DNA of 64,000 nt from Colwellia sp. 75C3 (GTDB taxonomy: Bacteria > Pseudomonadota > Gammaproteobacteria > Enterobacterales > Alteromonadaceae). The stretch lies in contig NZ_PJAU01000052.1 in the NCBI RefSeq assembly GCF_002836255.1, positions 1 through 64,000 of the forward strand. The letters are read 5' to 3'. Position 1 is the first letter of the stretch. Every line of letters starts with the position of its first letter. The position numbers and the translations under genes were made by a program. Below, in pieces: positions 26,631-37,349 of this stretch. The notes under the pieces were generated by a model. That model saw nothing but the letters and a program-made list of their open reading frames with translations, searched no databases and had not been told where the DNA came from.

Positions 26631-28129
26631 AAATTTTCTTGTCCAACTTCTTCAGTATTTACGCTTAGATCAGCTTCTTTTATTTTTATTGTCTCTATAC
26701 TTTGCTCGGCAGGTAAATTAGCTGGTTTCTTCTCATCAGCTAACGCTACGGAAATCTCGGTAAATAACTGCTTCAATCGTGTTTTACGGGCGACTTCTTC
26801 ATCGGTTTGCCAATCAAGTTGCGATAACCGCGAATCAAAGACTTCAGCTAAAGATAACTCACTTAATGTGCTGTTATCTTGTTGTGAAAGTTGTGCTTGT
26901 CTGCGTTGACGCGCCTTTTTACAACGACGTACCAGCAATACTTCAAAAGGCATATCAGCAGCTAACTCACTCACCCGTTGTGATAAGTCACTTAAATGGT
27001 CACCATTATCAATTTCGATATCAAGCCAGGCTTTAATATTTAAAGCAGAGCCAGCAGAAATCGCCGCAGTGAGCTCGGTAGAATCATCTGTTTTTGCTTG
27101 TTTCTCTTTAAACAGTTCAAACTCAGTCAAGGTCTCTTTCAAACTTGACTCAAGTTCATCTACCGATGTTTTCACCATATACAAGGGCTGAAAACACGGC
27201 ACAATAAGATCTTCAACTTGATTTAACTTACCTGAAGTAAAATCAACCATCAGCACGCGTTTATCCTGCTTAGCTTCATCAAAACTTAATGGTATTGGCG
27301 AGCCGCAATAGCGTATATGGTCTGATTTAGCGACTTGCTGCGCTCGGTGAATATGGCCAAGGGCAATATAGTCCGCTGGCGGAAAAGCACTGGCTGGAAA
27401 GGCTTCTAATGAGCCAATATAAATATCTCTTACCGAATCGCTTTTACTATCACTTACCGAAACGCCAAGCGCCGTTAAGTGACCTGTTGCAATGATCGGC
27501 AGTTGCTCGTCCTCATCTAGTTCCTGCTTTTTAGCAATCTGCTTTGATAATTTTTTTGATAAGGAAAGCGCATGTTGATAAAGATATTGATAATGGTCAC
27601 TGATCGCTTGTTGTAAGCTTTGTTGCTTATCCTTAGCTGACTGGCCTGCCCTGCTTTTAATAACATCACGGGGACGAACAAAAGGTATAGCGCAAAGGAT
27701 GGCACTTGGCTGTCCGTTAGCATTGTACAATGGGAAGACTTGCTGATTTAGTGCAGTACTTCCAAGTGTACTTTCCAAATCACCTTCACCAATTGAGGCA
27801 GGAATAACTTGAGTAATAACACGGGTAGATAAACTGGCTAAAACAGCTTGGGACTCACTCAGCATAGCAACAGAGTCATGATTACCGGCCAAAATAACGA
27901 GCTGACATTGGGTCAGATGTAACTTAGCAATAAAATCAAAGTACATTTCACGGGCATAACTTGGCGGTGTTGAGGTATCAAAAATATCACCGGCAACAAT
28001 AATTGCATCAATGTTATGGGTAGTAACTTGGGCTAATAACCAAGTAAGGAATTGCTGATGTTCATTGGCGCGGCTTTTGCCGTAAAAATATTGGCCAAGA
28101 TGCCAATCTGAGGTATGGATAATGCGCAT
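26627..28129 (-). CDS. sbcD: SbcD, nuclease subunit of SbcCD
   Basis: A 500-residue Mre11-type phosphoesterase. Metal motifs appear in order: [29 protein letters not shown] and LGHIHRAQ. The C-terminal third is an acidic capping extension longer than in E. coli (400 residues). It is the first gene of the sbcDC operon; SbcC binds its C-terminal part. Confidence 0.96.
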   Translation of the reverse strand: MRIIHTSDWHLGQYFYGKSRANEHQQFLTWLLAQVTTHNIDAIIVAGDIFDTSTPPSYAREMYFDFIAKLHLTQCQLVILAGNHDSVAMLSESQAVLASLSTRVITQVIPASIGEGDLESTLGSTALNQQVFPLYNANGQPSAILCAIPFVRPRDVIKSRAGQSAKDKQQSLQQAISDHYQYLYQHALSLSKKLSKQIAKKQELDEDEQLPIIATGHLTALGVSVSDSKSDSVRDIYIGSLEAFPASAFPPADYIALGHIHRAQQVAKSDHIRYCGSPIPLSFDEAKQDKRVLMVDFTSGKLNQVEDLIVPCFQPLYMVKTSVDELESSLKETLTEFELFKEKQAKTDDSTELTAAISAGSALNIKAWLDIEIDNGDHLSDLSQRVSELAADMPFEVLLVRRCKKARQRRQAQLSQQDNSTLSELSLAEVFDSRLSQLDWQTDEEVARKTRLKQLFTEISVALADEKKPANLPAEQSIETIKIKEADLSVNTEEVGQENL

Positions 28130-28265
28130 AAAACGGTAAGGGACTGTGCAATGAAGAAGTGCCCATAGTTTACCTGAACAGATAAACTAAGTGTAGTAAC
28201 TCATCTGTTATCTACGCTGTTACTTTTACGTTTTTAATCTTGAAGGGGGCATCATTAAAATACTT

Positions 28266-28295
28266 CTATGGTGCTCTTAGCTACCAGCACCATAG
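28266..28295 (-). terminator. Hairpin after the esterase gene
   Basis: CTATGGTGCT and AGCACCATAG form a 10-bp stem around a 10-nt loop, 15 bp after the stop. On the minus strand AAGTATTTTAATG follows, only a weak U-tract. Confidence 0.55.
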
Positions 28296-28309
28296 GAAAG
28301 TTATAGGAT

Positions 28310-29539
28310 CTATTTCATCTCCCAGATCTGCCACATAGGTAAGTGCTGCTTACTAGCCAATGCCATTGCTTGTTTTTGAGATGCCTTAGCTAGCTCAAAT
28401 TGTCCTAACCCTGTGTGAGCTAAACTATATTGATGGTGCCACAAGGCTGTTTTTTCACCCTGTGCTTTAATGCGTTCTAGAATTTCTTTAGCTTTTTCAA
28501 ACTGACTTTTCCTATTAAAACCTAACGCTAAGTAGTTAGTTACATTGACTATTGAGTCAGGAAAGCGTTTATTAATTTCAACGAGAATATCGTCTACTTT
28601 ACCCGTTTGTTTTGAACCAAAAACATACTTTGAAAATTTATAAGCTTGTAACCACTCCACTCTAAAGCCATTATAGTCTTGCTTTTTCTTCTCAAATGTC
28701 GCTAAAACATCTGCAACATCGTTATGTTCACTTAGCTCATATCCGTCTTCGTAATAGCCTTCAAATAAAAAGCTTAACCCATCATGTATTGCCGGTAGTG
28801 CTGTGCTGAAGTGATTTTCATTAGGATATTGTTTATAAACTAACGTCCAATCCTTAATCTTGAGGTCGTTCAAGCTCTTATACACTTTATCCACCCCCAT
28901 TCCTTGCTCATTTGCTACCGATAAAAATAATGGTGATGGCGGTGTTTTTTCATCTTTTGTTTTTCCATCAATAAATTTTGCAATAGACTTTTCTGCAGAA
29001 TAATCATCGAACCAGTAACTAGGACTCATCGCTAAGTACGCATTAAACGGGGTACTTTTTTGTACCATTGCATAGGTTGTAAATAATCCACCTAAAGAGT
29101 ATCCAGAAAGAATTCTATTATTATTAGTTCGGTAGTCTCGATCAATATGGGGAACCAGTTCTTGCTTGATATATTGATAAAATTCTGATGTTCCACCATA
29201 GTCAGGCTCATCATCAATTGCCCAAGTTGTTTGGTAAATATAATCGGCGTTACCTTGAGTAGCGATGCCAATCACTATCATTGGCGGTATTTTACCCATT
29301 CGAGTCATATTTTTAACAACCGCTGAAACATGGTGAAATTGAAAGTCACCATCTACGACATACAAAGTAGGATAATCACGTTCATTATCATGATAATTTT
29401 CAGGTAAATCGATCATAAAACGTCGTTCTTGCTTTAACACCGTAGAATGATGACTCATTATATGGCCTGAAATGATAGGCTCATTAGCTTGAGTATATGT
29501 AGTAAAAACTGTAATTATAATGAAGAGTAATCGAAGCAC
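28310..29539 (-). CDS. Secreted esterase (Fes/IroE-like) with TPR-like tail
   Basis: A 409-residue protein with a signal peptide (LRLLFIIITVFTTYTQA). The esterase domain has YPTLYVVDGD, GYSLGG with the nucleophile Ser, and NENHFS with the likely catalytic His. The C-terminal ~120 residues form TPR-like helices (YSLAHTGLGQFELAKASQKQ). The GTG start at 29539 is preferred because AAGGAA lies just before it; the frame stays open to 29587 with no ribosome site. It is last in the ABC-exporter operon, 56 bp after the adaptor gene. Substrate may be a siderophore or peptide ester. Confidence 0.8.
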   Translation of the reverse strand: MLRLLFIIITVFTTYTQANEPIISGHIMSHHSTVLKQERRFMIDLPENYHDNERDYPTLYVVDGDFQFHHVSAVVKNMTRMGKIPPMIVIGIATQGNADYIYQTTWAIDDEPDYGGTSEFYQYIKQELVPHIDRDYRTNNNRILSGYSLGGLFTTYAMVQKSTPFNAYLAMSPSYWFDDYSAEKSIAKFIDGKTKDEKTPPSPLFLSVANEQGMGVDKVYKSLNDLKIKDWTLVYKQYPNENHFSTALPAIHDGLSFLFEGYYEDGYELSEHNDVADVLATFEKKKQDYNGFRVEWLQAYKFSKYVFGSKQTGKVDDILVEINKRFPDSIVNVTNYLALGFNRKSQFEKAKEILERIKAQGEKTALWHHQYSLAHTGLGQFELAKASQKQAMALASKQHLPMWQIWEMK

Positions 29540-29595
29540 TTTATTTCCTTTATGGTAAATGTAATAAACTAAATTTTTAGCCATCACAATAATGA

Positions 29596-30819
29596 CTATA
29601 GACGTTGAGTAACACTCATCCCTACATCGATGTTGTTATTTGGGTGCACTATAAGTTGCTCACCAACCGTTAAACCTGCGGTAATTTCGGCAAAGAAGTT
29701 ATTTCGCTTTCCTACCATAACCTTTTGTAAGACAACTTTTCCATCAATAACTTTCAATACAGACCATTCACCCTGTTGACGAAATAATGCAGATAGTGGC
29801 ACTTTATTAACCTTTTTAATATCGTCAATAACGATTTCAGCTTCGACTCTGAAAGCATCGCCTAAACTTTTCCATTTATCATAAGGGTCCGTTAACGTTA
29901 AAATTACATTAACCCTTTGCTCCTCCACACCCAGCGCTGAAATTTTAGTAAAACCTGATGGTTCAATAACCTTAACTATTGCCGCAAGATCTTCCATGCC
30001 TCCCCAACGTTTAATCAACGCTTTATCACCAACATTCACTTTGACGGCATTGGTCGATAGCATTTCAATATTGACTTCTAAATCTTTAGGGTCACCGATT
30101 TCAACCAACGCAGTACCAACAGGTATAATGCTTTCACTTTTATGTAATAGTCGTAATACATAGCCATCAATGGGCGAATAGATGCAAATTTGACAGCTAT
30201 CACTTTGATTATTGCTAATAGAGGCAGGCTGCAACGACTTAGCGTGTGCTGCTCTTAATCGAGACGACATTAATGCTCTATTGGCTTTAGAAGTATCCTC
30301 TTCGGCTTCTTGCATCGTTAATTTAATTTCGGCACGTTCAAGTTCAGCCTTTGAAACCATCTTATTGTTAAATAGTTCTTGTGTACGCTTATATTCAGAT
30401 TGATCAAATTTCAGCTGTGCTTGAGCTTGTCGCATTCTTGAACTTGCTAACTCAAGGGCGGCTTCTGCACCATTGATATCAGCTTTTGCTTGGATTTCTG
30501 AACGCTTATCTAAAAAGGCAGGATTTGCTGGGTACATGTTAGCAATAATGCTTTTACCCGCAATAACACTGTCTCCGGCAATACTTTCTATACGGGTTAT
30601 TCTGCCCTCAATCGGGGTGTAAATCGTATAAATATCATGAATACGCGTTTTTCCTTCGCCCTCAACCGATATAATTAAGTCGCCATTTTCTACAGAAATC
30701 AGATCAACTTGTAATTTTTCAGGGATAAAAGCAAAAACTAATAAGGCAACCGCACTAATAACTAGGGTTATTTTAGCCACACGTTTTGTTCCTGCATATG
30801 GCATTGTATTTTTTAACAC
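29596..30819 (-). CDS. HlyD/MacA-type membrane fusion protein
   Basis: A 407-residue periplasmic adaptor. One N-terminal membrane helix (VISAVALLVFAFIP) is followed by a lipoyl-type beta hairpin, a coiled coil around residues 110-185, and beta-barrel domains (GYVLRLLHKSESIIPVGTAL). It links an inner-membrane exporter to an outer-membrane channel. It overlaps the permease stop by one base, so it belongs to the same exporter. Confidence 0.85.
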   Translation of the reverse strand: MLKNTMPYAGTKRVAKITLVISAVALLVFAFIPEKLQVDLISVENGDLIISVEGEGKTRIHDIYTIYTPIEGRITRIESIAGDSVIAGKSIIANMYPANPAFLDKRSEIQAKADINGAEAALELASSRMRQAQAQLKFDQSEYKRTQELFNNKMVSKAELERAEIKLTMQEAEEDTSKANRALMSSRLRAAHAKSLQPASISNNQSDSCQICIYSPIDGYVLRLLHKSESIIPVGTALVEIGDPKDLEVNIEMLSTNAVKVNVGDKALIKRWGGMEDLAAIVKVIEPSGFTKISALGVEEQRVNVILTLTDPYDKWKSLGDAFRVEAEIVIDDIKKVNKVPLSALFRQQGEWSVLKVIDGKVVLQKVMVGKRNNFFAEITAGLTVGEQLIVHPNNNIDVGMSVTQRL

Positions 30820-33200
30820 TATTCAACTCCTTTTTGAGCACTAACAAGATCTATGCTATCAACTTGTCGCCAGACCAAATAAAATGAAACGATGGCACTT
30901 AGCAGAACAATCAGCACAGCATAACCATAAGTACTATTTTTTATATAAACGGGGATACGAAATAATTCACTGTCCATAGATTCAGTCATGCCAACAGACA
31001 TGCTATAGCCTAAAAATAGCCCTATCGGTAGAGAAAGTAAGGTGATTAAACCCAATTCACCAAATAATATATAAGCAACCTCAGCCCGAGTAAGGCCCAG
31101 CACTCGTAAACTAGCTAGCTCTCTGCCTCGCTCAGAAATGGTAATTCTCGCGGTATTATAAATAATACCGAAGCTGATAAAGCTGGCAAAAATAACATTC
31201 GTCGCCACCATTTTCAGTAAGTTCTCCGCCATAATATCTTCAAATATTTGCCGTAATACTGATGTGATATTCAAACCAACAATGGCAGGGATCGCTTTAA
31301 GTTTTTTATATAACAAAGCACTGTGGTTTTGGTCGACCAATAACGAGGCTCCGGTTATTTTTGGTGTGGAATCAAGCACTTTATTCAGTTGGTGTATATT
31401 CATAAATGCGCCTAAACCAATGAATTCCTGCGTAATTGCAGCAACAGAGATGGTTAAGGTTTGTCGTTTATCTTCAAGTATTTCTACTTCTACCGTGTCG
31501 CCTACTTTAAGCTGTAAAATACCCGCCAGTGTTTTATTCAGCACTATACCTTCATTTGGCATGGTAACAGCCGCCAAATTTTCATCAATGACTCGTCTTA
31601 ATAGAGGATTACTGACTAATCCCATGATTGAACCACGCTTCTTAAAATGCTTATTTTTAAAGTAGACGGGTACATTTCTAAGGGGTTCAACCATTAACAC
31701 ACCGGGAATCGTCTTAATTTCTTCAAGGGCTTTGGCCGCTTTTGGCTCAACAAACCCTATGCTCACATCTTCACGTTGTGTTATGCCGTATTGCACATCC
31801 ATTAAATACTCCATCGAGTCTTCCATGAAGAAACTAAAAACTAGAATGGACAGCGCAAACGCAATACCAACCGATGACATCACTGTTCTCACCGGGCGTC
31901 GTTCTATCTGCCTCATAATGATGCGGCTAGTAAATGATAAGTATTGATCAGCACCAATACGCTCAAGTAGTCCAACCTTAAATATTGCCGGGCTCTCAGG
32001 ATGCATCGCTTCAGCAGGCGGAAGTTTCGCCGCTTTGTTAATAGCGAATAAAGTGCCTATCACCGCGGCTAATGTGCATGAAAACACAGCTAGAATCATA
32101 ACTTCTAATGAAAAACTATATTTCAGTATGGGAAAGTGAAAAAACTGTGTATACATTTGAGTCATGCCTGAGCCCATCCAAGCACCCAGCGATAAGCCAA
32201 TAATAGAACCTAAAACCGTTATCACTAAAACCATTTTTAAATAATGTAGCGAGACTTCTTTATTGCTATAACCTACCGCTTTGAGCATACCAATTTGTTC
32301 TCGTTGAGTGGCTATTTGTCTCGACATAACGACATTAATTAAAAAGGCAGCCACACTTAAAAAGATCACGGGAGCCAGTGATCCCATGCCCTCAAGTTGT
32401 TTTAATTCATTACTGACAAAAAAGTTGGATAGTTGGTCTTCTCGCGCAAATGATATTAAGCCGCCATAAGGTTTTAGAATTGAATCTACCTGTGACAATA
32501 TTGCTTCAATGGGAACATTTCTTTCTGTTTTAATGGAAATATCATTAAAGGCACCTTTCATATTAACAGCAGCTTCAAGTGATCGACGACTCATCCAAAA
32601 CACGCCAAAACGTTTACTGTCTGGCATTAATGCACCCGGTGCTATGCTGTACACATATTCAGGTGACAAAACTATGCCGACGATATGAAGCGTTCTTTTA
32701 TAGCCGTTCATGATAACGGTTAAGTTATCACCCAAACTTAAATCATGTGCTTTAACAAAGCTTTCATCAGCTAAAATTGCATTTTCTTCATTAGGGAAAA
32801 GCATACGTCCTTCACGTAAATAAAGCTTATTTAGCAAAGACGGAGAGCTATCAGGTAATGAGATAATTCGACCCGTAGCAGGCTCTAACATAGACTCCAT
32901 TTGTAAGGTAACACCGAATACAACACGGCTTTGTGCTACTGAAACACCAGGTATTTCACTTATTCTATCTTTTACCGCTTCAGGTGCTCTTTTTAATGAA
33001 GCAAATACATCCGCAAATTGGTAGCGGTCATAATAGGTATCTCGCGTTAATTTTAAGCTATCAAGTACACCAAACATAATGATAAATATAGCGATTCCAG
33101 CAGCCATCACTAACGTAATTGCAGCTACCTGACCTTTGATATTTAATAGGTCGCGAAATAATTTTTTATTTAACACACTCAAGAAGGGTGTCATTACCAC
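30819..33200 (-). CDS. FtsX-like ABC transporter permease
   Basis: A 793-residue permease with two FtsX units. Each has an N-terminal helix and a large periplasmic domain, followed by three C-terminal helices (around residues 280-400 and 690-785). The duplicated layout resembles YknZ/LolC-like exporters fused in tandem rather than MacB, since the ATPase is separate. GLTRAEVAYILFGELGLI marks the second unit. It overlaps the ATPase gene by 7 bp. Confidence 0.88.
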   Translation of the reverse strand: MVMTPFLSVLNKKLFRDLLNIKGQVAAITLVMAAGIAIFIIMFGVLDSLKLTRDTYYDRYQFADVFASLKRAPEAVKDRISEIPGVSVAQSRVVFGVTLQMESMLEPATGRIISLPDSSPSLLNKLYLREGRMLFPNEENAILADESFVKAHDLSLGDNLTVIMNGYKRTLHIVGIVLSPEYVYSIAPGALMPDSKRFGVFWMSRRSLEAAVNMKGAFNDISIKTERNVPIEAILSQVDSILKPYGGLISFAREDQLSNFFVSNELKQLEGMGSLAPVIFLSVAAFLINVVMSRQIATQREQIGMLKAVGYSNKEVSLHYLKMVLVITVLGSIIGLSLGAWMGSGMTQMYTQFFHFPILKYSFSLEVMILAVFSCTLAAVIGTLFAINKAAKLPPAEAMHPESPAIFKVGLLERIGADQYLSFTSRIIMRQIERRPVRTVMSSVGIAFALSILVFSFFMEDSMEYLMDVQYGITQREDVSIGFVEPKAAKALEEIKTIPGVLMVEPLRNVPVYFKNKHFKKRGSIMGLVSNPLLRRVIDENLAAVTMPNEGIVLNKTLAGILQLKVGDTVEVEILEDKRQTLTISVAAITQEFIGLGAFMNIHQLNKVLDSTPKITGASLLVDQNHSALLYKKLKAIPAIVGLNITSVLRQIFEDIMAENLLKMVATNVIFASFISFGIIYNTARITISERGRELASLRVLGLTRAEVAYILFGELGLITLLSLPIGLFLGYSMSVGMTESMDSELFRIPVYIKNSTYGYAVLIVLLSAIVSFYLVWRQVDSIDLVSAQKGVE

Positions 33201-33898
33201 GCGATCTCTTGAGGCGTTTTTCGTGTTTCGTTAATCTGTACATGATGAATCATACCATCAGAAAAATGAATAACACGGTGGGCTAACGATGCAATAGCAG
33301 CGTTATGCGTGATAATAATAGTGGTGGTAGCATATGCTTCATTGACTTTCATCAAGGCGGAAAGCACAACAATGCCCGTTTCACTGTCAAGTGCTCCGGT
33401 AGGCTCATCACACAAAAGTACTTCTGGGCGTTTTGCTAATGCTCTAGCTATAGCAACACGCTGTTGCTCACCACCTGACATTTGTGAAGGAAAATGATTA
33501 GCTCTGTTTTTAAGCCCTACTATTGCTAGCGCTTCTAAGGGGTCCATTGGATTGGGAGATATCTCAGTCACTAACGCTACATTTTCAAGTGCCGTTAAAC
33601 TTGGCACTAAATTATAAGCTTGGAAAACAAAACCGACATGCTCTCTTCGATAATAGGTCAATTCATGATCACTCAAGTTAGCTAAGTTTTTTCCTTTAAA
33701 AAGCACTTTGCCTGATGCGGGTTGATCTAAACCACCTAAAATATTCAAAAAAGTCGATTTTCCGCTGCCTGACGGTCCCAACATAACCACTAACTCACCA
33801 CTAGGTATCTCAGTTGTGACCCCTCTAAGGGCATGAATTTCAGTGTCACCGGTAACATAAGATTTTTTTAATTGTTCTGTTTTAAAAAGGCTTGTCAT
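33194..33898 (-). CDS. ABC transporter ATPase (LolD/MacB type)
   Basis: A 234-residue ATPase. Walker A is GPSGSGKST, the Q-loop lies in VFQAYNLVPSLTALENV, the signature is MSGGEQQRVAIARAL, and Walker B is LLCDEPTGALD. The start at 33898 follows AGGA with 5-nt spacing; the frame is open to 33955 but lacks a ribosome site. It is first in the four-gene operon ATPase, permease, adaptor, esterase. Confidence 0.92.
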   Translation of the reverse strand: MTSLFKTEQLKKSYVTGDTEIHALRGVTTEIPSGELVVMLGPSGSGKSTFLNILGGLDQPASGKVLFKGKNLANLSDHELTYYRREHVGFVFQAYNLVPSLTALENVALVTEISPNPMDPLEALAIVGLKNRANHFPSQMSGGEQQRVAIARALAKRPEVLLCDEPTGALDSETGIVVLSALMKVNEAYATTTIIITHNAAIASLAHRVIHFSDGMIHHVQINETRKTPQEIAW

Positions 33899-34480
33899 TA
33901 GTGTCCTATCGCTATAGTTGCATGCTGAAATTATTTTGGTAAATATTATAAACAAGGTTCTAAGAATTTAGATCAACTCATCTGTTTAATGAATCTCATC
34001 ATCGAGTAATCACATTATTAAAGAAAGTATGTTAAATAAATGTACTAGGGATGAAATGGACTTATTAGGTGTCCAAATTAACTATAACATTACAAAATAC
34101 AATCTTCGATGCCAAAGGTCTTGATTAACTACGGTAAAAACCAAAGTAGCATTAACTTTAGAATACTAGATTATAGAAAGTTAATTATGACATTTGTCAT
34201 AATACTTTAGTGACAGAGGTTTCTATTTATACGCTGCATAATTCATCATGGTATGTCTTAATAAAATATCGTATGTATGTCGTTATTACTCCCTGCTTTT
34301 CGTGTACAGGCGAAGTTTTTGACCTAAGCGTAATTTGATAAGTAAATGTTAAGTTAACTAATTATTTGCGGTATTCATCACTTCGAACAGAAACGCTTTA
34401 TTGGGGCAATCTATTTACAAGACCACGCATATACCTTATAAAGAAGAGCTATGCTTAAATTTTCCGATTAAGGATTATCG
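33899..34480. other. Intergenic region, 582 bp
   Basis: A divergent spacer between the exporter operon and the secreted-protein gene. It must hold both promoters. I see no repeat, hairpin or small gene I can support. Confidence 0.4.
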
Positions 34481-35023
34481 ATGATAAATCGATTGTTTTT
34501 TTTAATAATAGTGCTTTCTTATTGCCTTGTTTCTCATCTTGAAGCCGCTGAATTATATCAGTGTGGTAACGATACCTATCAACAAGTGCCATGTAATGAA
34601 GGTGTCGAACAAAAAACGTTAAAGCCTGATATATCTAAGAAAGGTGTTCAATTTAGTAAGCCCAGCGTAATAATAGAACAAGCACCGCAAAGCAGCAGTG
34701 AGAAAAGAAACCTAAATTGGATTAATAACTTACAAAAAAAATATAATACAGCCCAAAAATTTTGTCGTTCAGACAGAAATGGATTAAAAAAAGCAAAGCA
34801 ACGAATAATTGATACGTGTAAACAAAGACGCGATACCTATTGTCACGAAAGTGTAGAAAAGATTGCCGACAGAAATTATAACAAGGCAGCACGCAGTTCA
34901 TCACGACCTGGATGGAGCCCTAATCATGAGCTGAATGGCTTTTCCTCAAACACACAATATTGTAAAGAAGCAAAACGTATTAAAAAACAACTTAAAGACA
35001 ATTATGATGTCACCGTTTACTAA
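34481..35023 (+). CDS. Unknown secreted Cys-containing protein
   Basis: A 180-residue protein with a signal peptide ending near LEAAELYQC. The mature start (ELYQCGNDTYQQVPC) looks like the short DUF4124-type beta unit. The rest is basic, helical and has several Cys residues (for example IIDTCKQRRDTYCHE) that could form disulfides. No function can be given. It stands alone, divergent from the exporter operon. Confidence 0.7.
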   Translation: MINRLFFLIIVLSYCLVSHLEAAELYQCGNDTYQQVPCNEGVEQKTLKPDISKKGVQFSKPSVIIEQAPQSSSEKRNLNWINNLQKKYNTAQKFCRSDRNGLKKAKQRIIDTCKQRRDTYCHESVEKIADRNYNKAARSSSRPGWSPNHELNGFSSNTQYCKEAKRIKKQLKDNYDVTVY

Positions 35024-35220
35024 AAAATAAACAGTGTAATTTATATAGAAACTTGCTTCATCCCGATCTTAGCTAGCGCTTACATCTCACTTTATATTAT
35101 TGAGTAGTAAGCCCTCGTATATCCATTTGTTAACATTCAAAGCATATTATTATATGTAAAATGGCAAGAATATGCCGACTATATTAAAAATAATCTAACT
35201 AAAAATATAGTAAGCTTCGG

Positions 35221-35253
35221 AAAAAACTTGAGGTCTATAACCCCAAGTTTTTC
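35221..35253 (-). terminator. Terminator of the SUMF1-like gene
   Basis: AAAAACTTGAGG and CCCCAAGTTTTT form a stem with one mismatch. The minus-strand T-run follows, 17 bp after the stop. Confidence 0.75.
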
Positions 35254-35269
35254 TATTTAGTCACGAAAT

Positions 35270-36919
35270 TTATATTTTGTTTAATTCTAACCAGTTTAGC
35301 TTCCAGTTATTATCAAGTGATTGTAATACTAGCGTAATCTTGCCCTTGTTAAGGTGTAACATTCCACCTTGTTGAGTACTCCATTTATTATAGCCACCGG
35401 TCTTCATCACTTTTTCGATTGCCACTTCTTTACCATCAACCAACACCTTAAAACCTTTTGTATCTCTAGGTGCAGCAGCACGGTAATTAAGAGAATAATC
35501 GCCTGACTTTAATACATCTATTTGATATGTCATTTCTGCGCTATCTGCTATACCGCCAAATCCTGTCAGATTGTATTTACCCTCAACATCTGAAGTTCTT
35601 GTGACGTCTGCGCCTTCCAATTTAACAGCACCTTCCGCTTCTATTCGACCAGGCGCTCTAGCTATAGGAGCTTTAGTCGTGACCACATCACTATAATCAC
35701 TTTGTTGATGCTGTCTTACGGCTACTACCGTGTATTCATATCTAAGGCCATCAACATTTGCATCTTTAAACGTTGTTTCTATTAAATTAGCTGCCATCAA
35801 CTTAAAAGAACCACCGATACCGGCATTTCGATAGATACGATAACTATCAATCCCCTCTTGCAAGCTTTTATCCCATGTCAATGTCACTAAACCGCTCGCT
35901 TGGCTTAATGTTAAATTGGTTATTTTATCTGGATAAGGAAGCAGTGAATCACGTCTGCGTTGTTCATTTCGTTGAGCTGTTTGTAATTCTTTTGAGAAAG
36001 ATTTTGTATTGTTTGATACTGAGTCAAGGCTGCCATCAAGTGCAACCCTAAAACCTTCAACTCCGCCGACAAAGGTTTCATTTATTTGTCCTCTTTGGCT
36101 AGTTGAAAATGTATTCCAATGCCAACTGCCACCGCGAGTGACACGATATTCACATACGTCATCAATAAGCGCGTCACTAGTATTGTGTGCATTCTTATAA
36201 CTGTCTTGATAACAATCAGCAATATACTCAACAACATTACTTACCATATCATGTAGACCGAATGAATTAGCTTTATACATGCCGACAATACTTGAATAGG
36301 CCGAGTGATCTACACAACTGGATTTACCATTAAAAAAGTTTACATAACTGGTATTCGAATCACGCTGTAATATATTTTCACCCGTTAAATCTGCGGTGTT
36401 TTCATAATCACAGACCAAGGTTTGGTCGACATCATCGCCAAAGTAAAACTTGGTTTTTGTACCTGCTTTCGCTGCATATTCCCATTCTGCCTCACTAGGT
36501 AATCTATATGGTCGGCCAGTTTCTTTTGCTAGCCAATTGGTGTAGGCATTAGCAGCTTTCCAGCCAATACAATTCACCGGTTGATAATCATTCGTTGTCA
36601 ATGAATTATTGTCCCAACTACCTGCAGTTTCACCATAATTAAACCAACCATTAAGTTGATGAATACACTGTGAGGGCATTTCATACCCTGTTGCTTCAAC
36701 AAATTGCCTAAATTCTTTTCTGGTGATTTCGTATTTTCCTAAACTAAACTCTGCAACGTTTACGTTATGGATAGGTTGACTGTTTTTCTCGCTAGTATCC
36801 CCCATTGCAAAACTACCACTTGGTATTTCAACCATAATAGGCTCTATAGGTTCAACCGCATAAAGATGATAACTAGTTGCTGATAAGCAGAGGGTCAATA
36901 CGAATTTATTTAATTTCAT
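35270..36919 (-). CDS. Secreted SUMF1-like protein with FN3 and carbohydrate-binding modules
   Basis: A 549-residue exported protein with a signal peptide. A formylglycine-generating-enzyme-like domain covers about 28-293 (MVEIPSGSFAMGDTSE, YRLPSEAEWEYAAKAG, VTRGGSWHWN, GFRVALDG). An FN3 module (about 333-420) and a CBM6-like beta module (about 425-549, RIEAEGAVKLEGADVTR) follow. The Cys pair used by true FGE is absent around RGGSW and GFRVA, so sulfatase activation is unlikely. A paralogue lies divergent 430 bp away. It may bind or process surface glycans. Confidence 0.82.
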   Translation of the reverse strand: MKLNKFVLTLCLSATSYHLYAVEPIEPIMVEIPSGSFAMGDTSEKNSQPIHNVNVAEFSLGKYEITRKEFRQFVEATGYEMPSQCIHQLNGWFNYGETAGSWDNNSLTTNDYQPVNCIGWKAANAYTNWLAKETGRPYRLPSEAEWEYAAKAGTKTKFYFGDDVDQTLVCDYENTADLTGENILQRDSNTSYVNFFNGKSSCVDHSAYSSIVGMYKANSFGLHDMVSNVVEYIADCYQDSYKNAHNTSDALIDDVCEYRVTRGGSWHWNTFSTSQRGQINETFVGGVEGFRVALDGSLDSVSNNTKSFSKELQTAQRNEQRRRDSLLPYPDKITNLTLSQASGLVTLTWDKSLQEGIDSYRIYRNAGIGGSFKLMAANLIETTFKDANVDGLRYEYTVVAVRQHQQSDYSDVVTTKAPIARAPGRIEAEGAVKLEGADVTRTSDVEGKYNLTGFGGIADSAEMTYQIDVLKSGDYSLNYRAAAPRDTKGFKVLVDGKEVAIEKVMKTGGYNKWSTQQGGMLHLNKGKITLVLQSLDNNWKLNWLELNKI

Positions 36920-37349
36920 TTAGGCTTCCTTTTTTTAAGTGGGTTGATAATGAGCAGTAGACTATTAAAAGTCTTACTAAAAACCTAGGATGTATGAAAA
37001 TAGAAAAATTATAGAAATAAATAAAGCTAACAAGCTGTAATAGTTGACTTTATCTATACCTCATAGATCGGCGACCAACTTTATTTTCTTTTTAATTTTT
37101 CTTGTATATCCAAATAAACTTCTGAACGTTTACTTTAACAAGCAAGTTTCGCGACAAAAATGAGTTAGGTAATTACTCTACAGCGTTTAATTTACTTGGG
37201 GTTTATGATTGCTTATTTACAGTAGTTAAATACTGCTTCATAAATAGGTGGCTTTATTTTTGTAAGATAAATAATAGAACAACAATAGATAAATTCTAAG
37301 ACGTCTAAGCTCAAACCTCTTAATCTGAATAAAACTAAGAGGAACATAC
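36920..37349. other. Intergenic region between the SUMF1-like pair, 430 bp
   Basis: A divergent promoter region. No hairpin, repeat or short gene was recognised. Confidence 0.4.

Noticed and set aside
22840-27036. Several plus-strand frames across sbcC and sbcD
   Set aside because: They are antisense to strong coding regions, with no ribosome sites or domain signals.
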